Shown piece by piece: positions 34,298-42,661 of a DNA stretch of 43,262 nucleotides. Every line of letters starts with the position of its first letter. Positions within the stretch are counted from its first letter, which is position 1. Both the position numbers and the translations under genes were made by a program. The notes beneath the pieces were generated by a model that did no database searches, was not told the origin of the DNA, and saw only the letters and a program-made list of their open reading frames with translations. Source of the DNA: Candidatus Omnitrophica bacterium 4484_213 (GTDB lineage Bacteria; Omnitrophota; 4484-213); contig MZGK01000021.1 of the NCBI GenBank assembly GCA_002085025.1, positions 1 through 43,262 of the forward strand. Direction: 5' to 3'.

Positions 34298-34573
34298 TCA
34301 AAATCCAATCTCAAAACTCTCAAACTCTCCTGTTGCTTCCTCCCATGCGACTTCTACATCTCTAATATACCTTCCCAAAAAACTTTTCTGAATCTGCTGC
34401 ATAAAATCCTCTAAGAGACCTTTCTCCCCTTCAGCAACTACCTCTACTCTTCCGTCTCTGAGATTCTTTACCCACCCCTTCAGACCTAAAGATAGAGCAA
34501 TCCTCTCGGCAGTAAACCTAAACCCTACTCCCTGAACATAACCTGAATAAAAGAGATGGATGCGCGAAATCAT
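34298..34573 (-). CDS. acyP: acylphosphatase
   Basis: This enzyme hydrolyses acyl phosphates. The 91-residue product has family length and both signature blocks: [20 protein letters not shown] near residue 6, with the phosphate-binding GxVQGVGFR and catalytic Arg, and [20 protein letters not shown] near residue 31, with the catalytic Asn in VKNLRDG. Its start overlaps the stop of the upstream membrane-protein gene by four bases, so the two are coupled. It lies at the 3' end of the Bat cluster. Confidence 0.94.
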   Translation of the reverse strand: MISRIHLFYSGYVQGVGFRFTAERIALSLGLKGWVKNLRDGRVEVVAEGEKGLLEDFMQQIQKSFLGRYIRDVEVAWEEATGEFESFEIGF

Positions 34574-35028
34574 ATAAGTTTAATTATTCCCTTTGCCCCC
34601 AGCGTTATCAATATCCCGGCAATGATAACCCCACCAGTCATTGCCGCAAAAGCCAAACGATGTTTCATCCCCAACAAAAATGCGGCTATTGAGCCAGCCC
34701 AGATACCCGAACCGGGTAGGGGTATGGCCACAAATAGCATCAGACCGAACCAACCATATCTCTCTACTATTCTCGTCTTTCGCCTGGTGTGATAAAAAAC
34801 CCATTCTAAGACATTGTGCCCTATCTGAGAATGCCTGCTGAGCCAATCGGAAAAGTGCTCTAAAAACCACAAAATCGGAATTATCGGAGTCAGATTACCT
34901 AATAGCGAGGCAACAAAGGCATAACCAGGCGGTAGGCGAAAATTAACAATCGCTATGGGAATTGAACCTCGTAGTTCGGTAATCGGCAGCATCGCCAATA
35001 AAAAGGTAAGAAATATCTTGCTTAACAT
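34570..35028 (-). CDS. small multi-drug export family membrane protein
   Basis: The 152-residue membrane protein has about four membrane segments: [20 protein letters not shown] near residue 6, [20 protein letters not shown] near residue 36, [20 protein letters not shown] near residue 93, and [20 protein letters not shown] near residue 127. The paired motifs P-x-T-E-L-R-G-x-I-P and PLPGSGxWxGS are typical of the COG2426 family, annotated as putative small multidrug exporters although transport is not well proven. It overlaps the acylphosphatase start (ATGA) and is 2 bases from batE, so it is cotranscribed with the Bat operon. Confidence 0.85.
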   Translation of the reverse strand: MLSKIFLTFLLAMLPITELRGSIPIAIVNFRLPPGYAFVASLLGNLTPIIPILWFLEHFSDWLSRHSQIGHNVLEWVFYHTRRKTRIVERYGWFGLMLFVAIPLPGSGIWAGSIAAFLLGMKHRLAFAAMTGGVIIAGILITLGAKGIIKLI

Positions 35029-35030
35029 TG

Positions 35031-35837
35031 TTAAAAGATTTCCAAATCTGAAGTTTTAACCCAGCCTGTTTTTTTATCGGAACGTTCAATTTTGCACCAG
35101 GAGTCTTTGAGTGAGACTACATAAATTTTCATACCTTCATAGAGAGTAAAATGTGTTGTCGCTGTATCAAACGGTTCAAATTTAGCATCTGTCTTTTCTG
35201 CAATTATTACCGCTTCTTTACCCGCTACTGAGGCTTTCTCAAATAGTGCAATAGAAAATAGGACAAAAATAATAATCAAAATCGCCAATGTGCCAGCCCT
35301 GTATTTTCTGATAGAGGGAATATACATAGTCAGCGAGATAACCAAGAGAATCATTGTAAATATTACGGCTAAAGAAAAAGCCAATCCATCAATGGTAAAC
35401 AAAGAAAATACCCGAGCAAAGGCGATTCTATACCCTTGGGTTTTGGTTTCAATAACACCCCCTTTTATCAATGACCTTGCGTATTCATAGTTCGATTTTA
35501 AATCACTGTCTCTGGGGATGAGCCGCTTTGCTTTTTCATAATTGAGGATTGCTTTACCAAGCTTACCCTTCTTAAAATAAGAATTTGCCAAATTATAATA
35601 AAGATTGCCACTTTCAAACCCTGAATTTAATACTTCTTCATATGCCTTTATTGCCTTATCATATTTTTCTTCGGAATAGTAGGTGTTTGCGCGGTAGAAG
35701 TTGCTCTGAACATCTGCATAAAGCACAGGGCAAAGAGCAGAAAACACAAAGTAGAATAGCATGGTACACAAAACAGAGCGCATTAAAGTGCTTAAAGTTT
35801 CTAAGTGCCTAAAGTGCCTAAAATTCTTACCTTCCAT
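35031..35837 (-). CDS. batE: BatE-like TPR and SH3 membrane protein
   Basis: The product is about 268 residues: an N-terminal hydrophobic segment (CTMLFYFVFSALCPVLYA), TPR helices (ANTYYSEEKYDKAIKAYEEV, NLYYNLANSYFKKGKLGKAI), two membrane segments near residues 150-200 (LAFSLAVIFTMILLVISLTM and GTLAILIIIFVLFSIALF) and a C-terminal bacterial SH3-like domain (YEGMKIYVVSLKDSWCKIER). This is the BatE layout. ATG at 35835-35837 has an AGGAG site six bases upstream and is preferred. The consequence is that residues 6-18 (FRHFRHLETLSTL) are translated from the AAGTGCCTAAAGTTTC repeat. It ends the Bat operon. Confidence 0.85.
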   Translation of the reverse strand: MEGKNFRHFRHLETLSTLMRSVLCTMLFYFVFSALCPVLYADVQSNFYRANTYYSEEKYDKAIKAYEEVLNSGFESGNLYYNLANSYFKKGKLGKAILNYEKAKRLIPRDSDLKSNYEYARSLIKGGVIETKTQGYRIAFARVFSLFTIDGLAFSLAVIFTMILLVISLTMYIPSIRKYRAGTLAILIIIFVLFSIALFEKASVAGKEAVIIAEKTDAKFEPFDTATTHFTLYEGMKIYVVSLKDSWCKIERSDKKTGWVKTSDLEIF

Positions 35838-35942
35838 TTGCAACTCCTAACTTCCCGTTTAAAGTGCCTGAAGTTTCTAAGTGCCTAAAGTGCCTAAAAT
35901 TAACTTTAGGCACTTTACAATTTTAGCTCACTTTAGGCACTT
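35785..35942. repeat. AAAGTGCCTAAAGTGCC word array (batD-batE junction)
   Basis: Words TTAAAGTGCCTGAAGTTTC, AAGTGCCTAAAGTGCCTAAA and the inverse TTAACTTTAGGCACTTTAC, CTCACTTTAGGCACTTTC. The array covers the batE start region and the batD-batE gap. The same word family occurs in every gap of the Bat operon and not elsewhere in the window. Confidence 0.85.
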
Positions 35943-35943
35943 T

Positions 35944-37842
35944 CTAGACTTTCTTCCTCTCCAGATAATCAATGACCTTACGCATATCATTAAAGACAAT
36001 CTCTGCTTTAGATTTGTCAAACTCTCCTACAGCCTCTGCCCTCTGCCCTATGCCCTTTGCCTCTCCTAAGGGCGCATAGCGGGCCATATCGCAAGCGCTA
36101 AGGACACCAGTTAATTTATCTAAAATTTCACCATCTATATTTTTAGTCTCTAATATTTTCTTAACTGCATCAATAGTTACGGCACCTGCAGGCAGGTGAA
36201 GCTTATCCGCCAGATATCCTATTAAGGTCTTATGGACGCAATCGAAAAACTCTCCGCTTTTTCCCTGCTCTAAAAATCTTCGTGCCCTTGTAATTCCTTG
36301 TCGAGCTTTCACCGGTGCCTGCAGACGTCTGGCATATCGTTCATCGCTCTTAAGCTTCTCTTGATGTTTACGAAAAGTTACCAGAGCACTAAAAACAATC
36401 AATATAAGTAAGTGATAAAACCAAAAACCTGCTCTCTGATAAGGATACTGGTCTATTCGTTTCAATCTTCCCGGCGATTCCTTAATATAAACAATATCTC
36501 TACCTAAAAGTTCCTCCTTGGCTGCCTTTACAACAGCTTGGGGGATTTCCACAATTTTTAATTCACCGCCTTCTGGTTTGCTTACCGAGATTGGAAAAGG
36601 CCCCTCTACAAGTGAACAGTACTTTCCCGTGTGAGGATTAAAGAAATTGAAGGTTATTTTAGGAATTTCTTTTACCTTCTCTGATTGGGGAATAAGTACC
36701 TGCTCAAAAACCTTAGCGCCTTGACCTTGTTTTGCCTGCGGCTGGTAAACCTTAAATCCTTCTTTTGAATTTAGAACAGGGCTGGATACGGTATCAAAAT
36801 TCCCTGTTCCAGTTATAGTCATTGTTACTGTAATTGGGTCGCCGGCCTTTACTTCTTTGGGTGAAACCTCGGCTTTAAATTGGAAATTACCAATCGCTCC
36901 CTTAAAATTAGCCGGTTTGCCTTCACTGGGTAATGGTCGGACGCTAATCTTCAAAGGTGATGATGTAACCTGAAATGGATAGGCTTCGTAGCGCCCAAAA
37001 AAGTCGTTAAATATATCCTCGTCAAAAAATCGGCCAAAGAAATCATTATCAAATCCAAAGAAATCATTATCAAATGGTGTGCGTCTGCGTCTTTGCCGCT
37101 TATGAACTATAAGATTGCAATCTACTTTAGCCGGGCCTAAGAGAAATTGGCCAGGTTTCACCGCAAACATATTAGTATTAAATTCAATAACATCATAAAC
37201 AATGCCGCCAATAGTCTGACGGTACTGTTTAGGCTCTCCAAATTCTTTTATGGAAAAACCTTCGTGCTCAAATTTCGGATATTGAATGTCCCTCACTCCC
37301 AGACGGTTTATATATAGTTTTATAAATAAGGGGATAGACTCATTCACATAAGGTTGCAATTTCCCGGCTTTAACGGTAAGAAAAATCCTATCCTTTAACT
37401 CTTCTTCTGAGATTGTTCCCTGAGCAGTGCTGGGTCTTTGAGTTTGTCGTGGCGGTGGTGACGGAGCGGATACAACCTCAACGGTTAAAGCCTGAGAAGT
37501 AAAGGTTTCTCCATTAATAACCACCGAAAAAGGTCCAATCTCAAATTTTCCTGTTTTTAATGGTATTAATGTATAAATATGGGTTATGGAAGAAGAAACC
37601 CGACCATTGACAACAGATATCCTTGTTGAAGGACCAAGATAGCGCACCTGAAAGCCATCAATCCCACCAATATCTGGCGCAGATACATTCTGCGTCCCAT
37701 AAAATGATAAGTTAAGTTGCAGGTTCTCTCCTAAAGAAACAGTTTTCCGATCTACAGTTGCTTCAAACCGTATATCAGAAGCAAGAACCACTCCTTCTAA
37801 AACCACCAACAATAATAAAACAATAATAACTTTTTTCAGCAT
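35944..37842 (-). CDS. batD: BatD family protein
   Basis: The product is about 632 residues: a signal peptide (MLKKVIIVLLLLVVLEGVVL), tandem immunoglobulin-like beta domains (IRFEATVDRKTVSLGENLQL near residue 24, FLTVKAGKLQPYVNESIPLF near residue 155, FQFKAEVSPKEVKAGDPITV near residue 320), a membrane segment (FWFYHLLILIVFSALVTF) and a cytoplasmic helical tail (FFDCVHKTLIGYLADKLHLP). Between domains lies an Asp/Phe-rich patch, DNDFFGFDNDFFGRFFDEDI, typical of BatD. I start at ATG 37840-37842, because the longer frame to 37875 reads repeat words. Near residues 594-604 the gene contains the word AGGGCATAGGGCAGAGGGCA. Bat proteins are linked to aerotolerance in Bacteroides; the mechanism is not settled. 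Confidence 0.88.
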   Translation of the reverse strand: MLKKVIIVLLLLVVLEGVVLASDIRFEATVDRKTVSLGENLQLNLSFYGTQNVSAPDIGGIDGFQVRYLGPSTRISVVNGRVSSSITHIYTLIPLKTGKFEIGPFSVVINGETFTSQALTVEVVSAPSPPPRQTQRPSTAQGTISEEELKDRIFLTVKAGKLQPYVNESIPLFIKLYINRLGVRDIQYPKFEHEGFSIKEFGEPKQYRQTIGGIVYDVIEFNTNMFAVKPGQFLLGPAKVDCNLIVHKRQRRRRTPFDNDFFGFDNDFFGRFFDEDIFNDFFGRYEAYPFQVTSSPLKISVRPLPSEGKPANFKGAIGNFQFKAEVSPKEVKAGDPITVTMTITGTGNFDTVSSPVLNSKEGFKVYQPQAKQGQGAKVFEQVLIPQSEKVKEIPKITFNFFNPHTGKYCSLVEGPFPISVSKPEGGELKIVEIPQAVVKAAKEELLGRDIVYIKESPGRLKRIDQYPYQRAGFWFYHLLILIVFSALVTFRKHQEKLKSDERYARRLQAPVKARQGITRARRFLEQGKSGEFFDCVHKTLIGYLADKLHLPAGAVTIDAVKKILETKNIDGEILDKLTGVLSACDMARYAPLGEAKGIGQRAEAVGEFDKSKAEIVFNDMRKVIDYLERKKV

Positions 37843-37867
37843 CTCTTTAATGAACTGAAAAATAACT

Positions 37868-37905
37868 TTAGGCATTTTAGGTGCTTAGAAACTTTAGACA
37901 TTTCT
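37868..37905. repeat. AGTGCCTAAAGT words (batC-batD gap)
   Basis: ACTTTAGGCATTTTAGGTGC and TTAGAAACTTTAGACATTTC. It is the short form of the operon-specific word family, in the 68 bases between batC and the chosen batD start. Confidence 0.7.
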
Positions 37906-37910
37906 CAAAA

Positions 37911-38732
37911 CTACCAATCCTTGAGTACAGGCGGATAATATCTCCCTCTTGCTTTTCTCTGCATATTACCGACTGACTGGTCCTGCTGGTCATAACGCTC
38001 AAGTAACATCCTTGCTTCCTCTTCCGACATCTCCCCTTCTGCTTCTTGTTCCGCTTCATAGCCTTTAGCTTGTTCTATATCCTGTTCTTTTTGTTTATCT
38101 TCTTTTTCTTCGTCTTTCCGGGCAGCTTCCCGCTGTTTATGTTCATCTTTTTTTTCTTCTCCCTCTGCCTTTTGCCCTCTACCCTCTACCTGTTTCTCTT
38201 TATCCTCCGAGCCCTTAGCCGAGGAGGATTGTCGCTTTAACTTATCTAAAAGAATTTTAAGCTCTCTTTCTACAAATTCATGGTTGTATTTGGCATTGAT
38301 ATCCTTCTCATTTAATTCTATTGCCCGTTTATAGTAATCAAGCGCTTCGCGATACAAACCAACAGCTGAGGATAGGTCCGTATTTTTTTTAAGCGTGCCT
38401 AAACGATATTTGCTGTTTCCTATATTGTAAGCCGCCTTTTCTTCAATCTTGGGATTGTCGCTAAGCAATGCTTTGTTGAAAGCCTTGATGGCTTTTTCAT
38501 AATCTCCTTTCTGGTATAATGCTGCACCCATGTTAAAGTTAACTACATCAGAGTCAGGCATATCAACCTTAGCCTCATTGTAATATTTTAAAGCCTCATC
38601 AAACTTGCCCTGACGGTAAAAGCTATTTCCCTCTTTTACGCTGGCAGGGGCAGATGCAGCAAAACAAAGAGACTGCTTGAAAAATATAATGGTAACCGCT
38701 AAACAAGATATTACAAAGATTTTCCTGGACAT
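37911..38732 (-). CDS. batC: BatC-like TPR protein with charged linker
   Basis: The 273-residue product has a signal peptide (VISCLAVTIIFFKQSLCFAA), three TPRs (EGNSFYRQGKFDEALKYYNE, NMGAALYQKGDYEKAIKAFN, YREALDYYKRAIELNEKDIN), then about 80 residues rich in Glu, Lys and Gln, and a short conserved end (SEEEARMLLERYDQQDQS). This fits the BatC group, thought to scaffold the VWA proteins BatA and BatB. Within the charged linker the DNA contains GGTAGAGGGTAGAGGGCAAA (38161-38196) and a hairpin TCCTCGGC...GGAGGA (38203-38228), both of intergenic repeat type, so this low-complexity linker seems to have grown from repeats. It follows batB across a word array. Confidence 0.85.
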   Translation of the reverse strand: MSRKIFVISCLAVTIIFFKQSLCFAASAPASVKEGNSFYRQGKFDEALKYYNEAKVDMPDSDVVNFNMGAALYQKGDYEKAIKAFNKALLSDNPKIEEKAAYNIGNSKYRLGTLKKNTDLSSAVGLYREALDYYKRAIELNEKDINAKYNHEFVERELKILLDKLKRQSSSAKGSEDKEKQVEGRGQKAEGEEKKDEHKQREAARKDEEKEDKQKEQDIEQAKGYEAEQEAEGEMSEEEARMLLERYDQQDQSVGNMQRKARGRYYPPVLKDW

Positions 38733-38739
38733 TTGACTA

Positions 38740-38815
38740 CAGTAAAGTGACTAAAGTTTCTAAATGCCTAAAGTGAGCTAAAATTAACTTTAGGCACTTT
38801 CTAACTTTAGGCATT
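38740..38815. repeat. AAAGTGCCTAAAGT word array (batB-batC gap)
   Basis: The words TAAAGTGACTAAAGTTTC, AATGCCTAAAGTGAGC and the inverse ATTAACTTTAGGCACTTTC, AACTTTAGGCATTTTTCC. The right end overlaps the batB stop codon. Confidence 0.8.
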
Positions 38816-39811
38816 TTTCCTCCTTTCACTTATAAAAAGCTCTCCTAAAAGTAAAAGAAATGCTAAGACTAAGGGAATCTGAAAGCGTTCTTCAAATTGC
38901 CTGGCTAATTTACTCTCCAGTTCTCGCTTTTCCATTTTGGAAAGTTTCTCTTTATAAATCAAGTCTAAGCCGAACTCAGTAGCCCCGGAACGGACATAAC
39001 TGCCACCGGTAGCAAGGGCTATCTTCTGTAAGGTAGTTTCATCTAATCTGGATTTAACCACATTACCCTGACGGTCTTTTAAAAATGTCTTGTTACCTTT
39101 CTCATCTGTAAGGGTAATTAATTCACCTTGAGGTGTGCCGATACCGATACAAAATATTTTCACTCCTTCTTTTTTTGCCTCCTCAGCGGCTTTTTCAGGA
39201 TTACTCTCATGGTCTTCACCATCACTAATAAGAATTAGCACCTTGTATTTTTTTAATCCCCCTTCATAACTTCTCATCGCCTCTTTTATTGCTTTTGAGA
39301 TTGAGGTGCCGCCGCGGGGAATTATATTGACATTCAAACTATTCACTGAAAGAAGAAATCCGCCGTAATCTACAGTTAAAGGACATTGCAAAAACGCCTC
39401 ACCGGTAAAGGCAATGAGCCCCACACGATCGCCTTTTAAGTGTCGGGTGAAATCTTTTAGAGCCAGTTTTGTCCGTTCTAATCTATTGGGTTTGACATCG
39501 GTGGCTAACATACTTTTGGAGGTATCTACGGCGATAATAATATCCAGACCTTTGCGCTTTATCTCCTGCCAGTGGAATCCCCACTGTGGACGCAAAAAGG
39601 AAAGAACGATCAAAAAAACTGCCAAGATCATTAAAATGATTTTAACTCTTTGGTTTCTCTTATCTAACGAAGAGGTTAAATCTGCAATAAGGTTCTTCTT
39701 CGCAAATCGCTCCATTGTGGCTTTTCTTTTTTTAGATGACCAAAGATAAAATCCGGCAAGCGCTACTATAATCCACAATAGATGTAATGCTCCTAAATTA
39801 GCAAATCTCAT
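38807..39811 (-). CDS. batB: BatB-like VWA-domain membrane protein
   Basis: The 334-residue product has two N-terminal membrane segments (LGALHLLWIIVALAGFYLWS and VKIILMILAVFLIVLSFLRP), a von Willebrand factor A domain with an intact MIDAS motif (IIIAVDTSKSMLATD, then the Thr in GGTSIS and Asp in ISDGEDHESN) and a C-terminal membrane segment (IPLVLAFLLLLGELF). This is the complete BatB architecture, unlike the neighbouring BatA, which has lost its end. It lies 9 bases from batA and about 75 bases before batC. Confidence 0.92.
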   Translation of the reverse strand: MRFANLGALHLLWIIVALAGFYLWSSKKRKATMERFAKKNLIADLTSSLDKRNQRVKIILMILAVFLIVLSFLRPQWGFHWQEIKRKGLDIIIAVDTSKSMLATDVKPNRLERTKLALKDFTRHLKGDRVGLIAFTGEAFLQCPLTVDYGGFLLSVNSLNVNIIPRGGTSISKAIKEAMRSYEGGLKKYKVLILISDGEDHESNPEKAAEEAKKEGVKIFCIGIGTPQGELITLTDEKGNKTFLKDRQGNVVKSRLDETTLQKIALATGGSYVRSGATEFGLDLIYKEKLSKMEKRELESKLARQFEERFQIPLVLAFLLLLGELFISERRKNA

Positions 39812-39819
39812 AATAAGTG

Positions 39820-39856
39820 ACTAAAGTTGTAAAGTGTCTAAAGTGAACGCCTCAGT
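39820..39856. repeat. AAAGTTGTAAAGTGTC words at the batA 3' end
   Basis: ACTAAAGTTGTAAAGTGTCT and AAAGTGAACGCC provide the last ten codons and the stop of the truncated batA and the gap to batB. Confidence 0.7.
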
Positions 39857-40648
39857 TTTGCTGGCAATATCTATTAAGGTATCTTCATCAATATCTATCT
39901 TTATTGATTGGTAAACCTTATTACCAAAGAAATCTCTTGCCGGATAAGGAGCCAAGCCTCTGGTGCCCGCGCCAATAGTATACACCTTTATCTCTAAAGA
40001 CCGGGCGGCCTCGGCGGCTAAAGAGGGTGAAATATCACCGGCATTGTTCCTTCCATCGGTTAATAAAATAACTACTTTACTCTTGGCTTTTGTATCTTTA
40101 AGCCGATTTAGACTGGAGGCCAGCCCCAAACCTATGGCTGTACCATCTTCAATCATTCCTATCTTGACACGCTCAAGGTTTTGAAGCAACCAGTTATAAT
40201 CAAGAGTCAGCGGACTTACAGTATATGCTTGCGCTGCAAACGCTACGAGTCCTATGCGGTCATTTTCTCTACCTTGGATGAATTTTTGGACAACATCTTT
40301 TACCGCATCCAGACGGTTGACTCTCTTACCTCTCAATGTAAAGTCCTCAGCCAGCATACTTGTAGAAACATCTAAGGCTAAAACAATATCAATACCTTCG
40401 GTTTCAATCTTAGTTTCCTCCAGGGGTTCTTGAGGTCTAGATAAAGCCACTGCTATCAGGCAAAGGGCTATAATCCGGAGCAAGTATACATTCTTGGCGA
40501 GAACCACTCTCAGGGATGGCTTCACTCGCTTAAGAAGCTTATCTGTAGAAAAAGTGAGGCTTGCCCTGATTTTTCTCTTCCGTAAATAGTATGCTCCTGC
40601 TAAAACGAGAGGAATCAATAATAAAAATAAAGGATTCTGAAAAGTCAT
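39821..40648 (-). CDS. batA: BatA-like VWA-domain protein, C-terminus replaced by repeat
   Basis: The 275-residue product has N-terminal membrane segments (FLLLIPLVLAGAYYLRKRKI and VYLLRIIALCLIAVALSRPQ) and a VWA domain with MIDAS DVSTSMLAED, the Thr in EDGTAIG and Asp in LLTDGRNNAGD. The sequence matches BatA up to DIDEDTLIDIASKT, where relatives read on through TGG-x-(Y/F) and a final membrane helix. Here it switches to EAFTLDTLQL and stops, and those ten residues are encoded by the AGTGCCTAAAGT word array. About 50-60 residues, including the C-terminal helix, are missing. The VWA fold itself is complete, so partial function is possible. Confidence 0.88.
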   Translation of the reverse strand: MTFQNPLFLLLIPLVLAGAYYLRKRKIRASLTFSTDKLLKRVKPSLRVVLAKNVYLLRIIALCLIAVALSRPQEPLEETKIETEGIDIVLALDVSTSMLAEDFTLRGKRVNRLDAVKDVVQKFIQGRENDRIGLVAFAAQAYTVSPLTLDYNWLLQNLERVKIGMIEDGTAIGLGLASSLNRLKDTKAKSKVVILLTDGRNNAGDISPSLAAEAARSLEIKVYTIGAGTRGLAPYPARDFFGNKVYQSIKIDIDEDTLIDIASKTEAFTLDTLQL

Positions 40649-40651
40649 GAT

Positions 40652-40694
40652 AAAAGTGCCAAAAGTTTTAAGTGCCTAAAATGCCTAAAGTTAT
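40652..40694. repeat. AAGTGCCTAAAATGCC words upstream of batA
   Basis: AAAAGTGCCAAAAGTTTTAA and GTGCCTAAAATGCCTAAAGT fill the gap between batA and the four-helix-bundle gene. A matching inverse word TTAGGCACTTTGAAAC lies at 40953-40975. Confidence 0.7.
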
Positions 40695-40951
40695 TATTTT
40701 CTCTTTCGAGCAATAGAAGTAAATAGCGCTAGAAGTTCGCTACTTTTATTCTCAAAATCAGCCAAACTAACAGATCTATTAGCCTCCCGGTAATTTGCTC
40801 CTATGGAAGTCTCGCTTTTTATTACTTGGTAACGTATGATATTACTAACTGCGTTATTAGGTAATTGAAATGCAATATTTATAATCATCAACGCAAAATC
40901 TTTGGTCCGCTTTTCTAATTTTCTAGCAAATTCTCTATTACTCTTATCCAT
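40694..40951 (-). pseudogene. four-helix-bundle protein with internal deletion
   Basis: The 85-residue frame starts MDKSNREFARKLEKRTKDFA and continues with NIIRYQVIKSETSIGANYRE and ANRSVSLADFENK, the standard first two-thirds of the four-helix-bundle (23S rRNA intervening-sequence type) family. Relatives then have about 35 residues (an acidic helix with a tryptophan) before the last helix. Here the sequence jumps directly to SSELLALFTSIARKRK, the usual C-terminus, in frame. The product lacks one of four helices and probably cannot fold normally. Such genes often sit as strays in operons, as here between the BatD-like gene and batA. Confidence 0.75.
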
Positions 40952-40969
40952 TTTAGGCACTTTGAAACT

Positions 40970-41911
40970 TTAACTTACTTTAGGCATTTCTTCTTTTGTC
41001 TGGTCAATCAGTTTCTTTGCTGATTCAAAGCTTAAACCCACCTCTTTTTCGGGAGGTTTATACCTGGCGAATTTAACAAGGTCGCAATGGGATAAGAAAT
41101 CACGCAAAAGACTTTTGTGTTCATAAGAAAGTGCCTTGTTGTCTTTCACGCTATTTAAAAATTCTTCTGTAGTCATCTCCGGTGCGCGTAAATTGAAGCG
41201 ATTTTCTAAGTAGTGCCTTACAATATCAGACAATTCAATATAATAAAGTTTCAACTCTCCGCGCCTTAGATATTCCTTTTGCGTAAGTGCCTCAAGTGCC
41301 TCGTAGGCAATTTCATGGGCAGGTCGAGGAGGAAGAACAGTTTGAGTTTTTTTGCGTTTAAATAAAAAGAAGGCAGTACCTGCCCCTAAGGCTATTAGCC
41401 CAAGAATTCCCCATAGATACCAGGGAATCTTAACAGGAAAGCCAATTGGTCCAGCAATTTCTCGTATATCGCGTTTATCTTCGGCGTTCTCTAAGATACT
41501 TTCTACTTCTACAGTAATCTCATCAGTGGAAACCTCTTGCCATTCTTTTTGGCTTTTCTTCCTATATTTAACTCTGGCCTCAGGAATTGAATATTTACCA
41601 CTTGTATATGTATCAAGCACATACCACTGCCGATATGTTTTGGTCCTAAACCATCCCTTTCGTGATGTGCCAAAATCTTTAATCGCAAAACCACCCAGGT
41701 TTTGGCCAAATTCAGGGAACTTTATCTCAATATCCTTATCTGCTTTAACGGTGATGCTATAGGTTATCTTATCACCAATGGTTGCTTTATCTTTATCCAC
41801 CGAGGCAGAAACCTCCAGAGGTAGCTTATCAATGGAACCTTGCTCTGATGCAAAGCATATAGCCGGCGTCAAAATCAATATTAATAGCATAGCGCATAGA
41901 GCATAGCGCAT
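40970..41911 (-). CDS. BatD-like membrane protein of the Bat operon (DUF4381-type layout)
   Basis: The product is about 313 residues: a signal segment (MRYALCAMLLILILTPAICF), one beta-sandwich domain (LEVSASVDKDKATIGDKITY near residue 31, TYRQWYVLDTYTSGKYSIPE), a membrane helix (IPWYLWGILGLIALGAGTAF near residue 165) and a cytoplasmic helical tail (LRRGELKLYYIELSDIVRHY, APEMTTEEFLNSVKDN). In other genomes such proteins stand before batA, preceded by moxR and a DUF58 gene; those two are not here. ATG at 41909-41911 begins the signal peptide; its DNA consists of GCGCTATGCTCTATGCGCT words, and no good ribosome binding site is visible. The frame open to 42202 reads through unrelated remnants. Confidence 0.8.
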   Translation of the reverse strand: MRYALCAMLLILILTPAICFASEQGSIDKLPLEVSASVDKDKATIGDKITYSITVKADKDIEIKFPEFGQNLGGFAIKDFGTSRKGWFRTKTYRQWYVLDTYTSGKYSIPEARVKYRKKSQKEWQEVSTDEITVEVESILENAEDKRDIREIAGPIGFPVKIPWYLWGILGLIALGAGTAFFLFKRKKTQTVLPPRPAHEIAYEALEALTQKEYLRRGELKLYYIELSDIVRHYLENRFNLRAPEMTTEEFLNSVKDNKALSYEHKSLLRDFLSHCDLVKFARYKPPEKEVGLSFESAKKLIDQTKEEMPKVS

Positions 41912-41987
41912 AGGATTAAAGCATCTTCTTATTTCTGCCATAAGAGAATAGCTACTTAATTGACATTTTTTGGCTTTCATCATCATT

Positions 41988-42120
41988 TTAAGGATAAAAG
42001 AAGTTAGCGAAAATAATTCTGGCAAGACCGCATAACTCATAAACCATTTGGTCAATCTGGTGCTCGTATTCTTTGACCTTGGCTTGCCTGCCTGCCGAAG
42101 CCTCGGCGTAGGCAAGTTTT
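41988..42120 (-). pseudogene. fragment resembling the C-terminus of a restriction/modification methyltransferase
   Basis: One minus-strand frame reads KVKEYEHQIDQMVYELCGL and stops at 41988. The D-Q-x-V-Y-E-L-x-G-L motif is the typical end of Eco57I-type and related restriction-modification proteins, which continue T-E-E-E-I; here the sequence changes to ARIIFANFFYP. It is preceded by a CCTACGCCGAGGCTTCGGCA hairpin word. Only about 25 residues are recognisable. Confidence 0.5.
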
Positions 42121-42198
42121 TGCGACTTTTCAAGGCAGTCTTCAGACCTAACGGAGTAAAACAAAGAAATAAATGTTTAGTTCTTTTAACTTCCATCA

Positions 42199-42627
42199 TC
42201 AAGTCATATTTTTCTCAAAACTTTCAAAATCCTTAACAGGAGCAACAAATTTTGAATCTCTTATAAGTTCAAACCTCTTTTTAGCACTTCCTATCTTAAT
42301 TTTTTCATCGGATTTCAATTCATAAATATTATTAGTTCCTTTGGTTTCAACTACAAAGTAAATTTTTCCTTCAATATGCCCATCCTGAGCTCTTTCTATT
42401 ACTATTGCTCAATCAGGCGTGTAATTGCCAGCAGGTGTTTCTATTTTGTACTCATTGGGTAGTTTTATGAACAATTTTATGCGGGAGTCTTTATCAAGTG
42501 TCTTAGCAAACTCTTCTTCTGTATTTGATTCTTTAATTATCCTATCATAAACTGAAACCGTTCTGATCTTCTTTTGAAAATATGCCGACTGCTTTTTTAA
42601 AGATATCACGCTCCATTTGTGTTGCAC
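42199..42627 (-). pseudogene. type III restriction enzyme Res subunit, C-terminal fragment with a nonsense codon
   Basis: The frame reads TVSVYDRIIKESNTEEEFAK, DSRIKLFIKLPNEYKIETPA, GNYTPD, then TGA (42409-42411) where relatives have Trp, and continues in the same frame with AIVIERAQDG, KIYFVVETKGTNNIYELKSD and KRFELIRDSKF to a natural stop at 42199. The PD...ExK nuclease residues (PD and VETKG) are therefore both present around a single point nonsense. The helicase part of Res, some 800 residues, is missing upstream. It follows a mod fragment, so the two are remains of one type III system. Confidence 0.82.
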
Positions 42628-42661
42628 GTAATTCTTTGCGGAGCGCGGACTGAGCCGGTAT

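Noticed and set aside
34119-34301. 60-residue ORF at the tRNA-Leu locus
   Set aside because: It is tRNA-Leu and TTTGCGTCTTGGCGG repeats read as protein.
42409-42411. TGA read as tryptophan (alternative genetic code)
   Set aside because: TGA is the natural stop of rpmC (overlapping ATGA), the 44-residue ORF and others, and tryptophan is coded by TGG throughout. A single nonsense mutation in a decayed gene is simpler.
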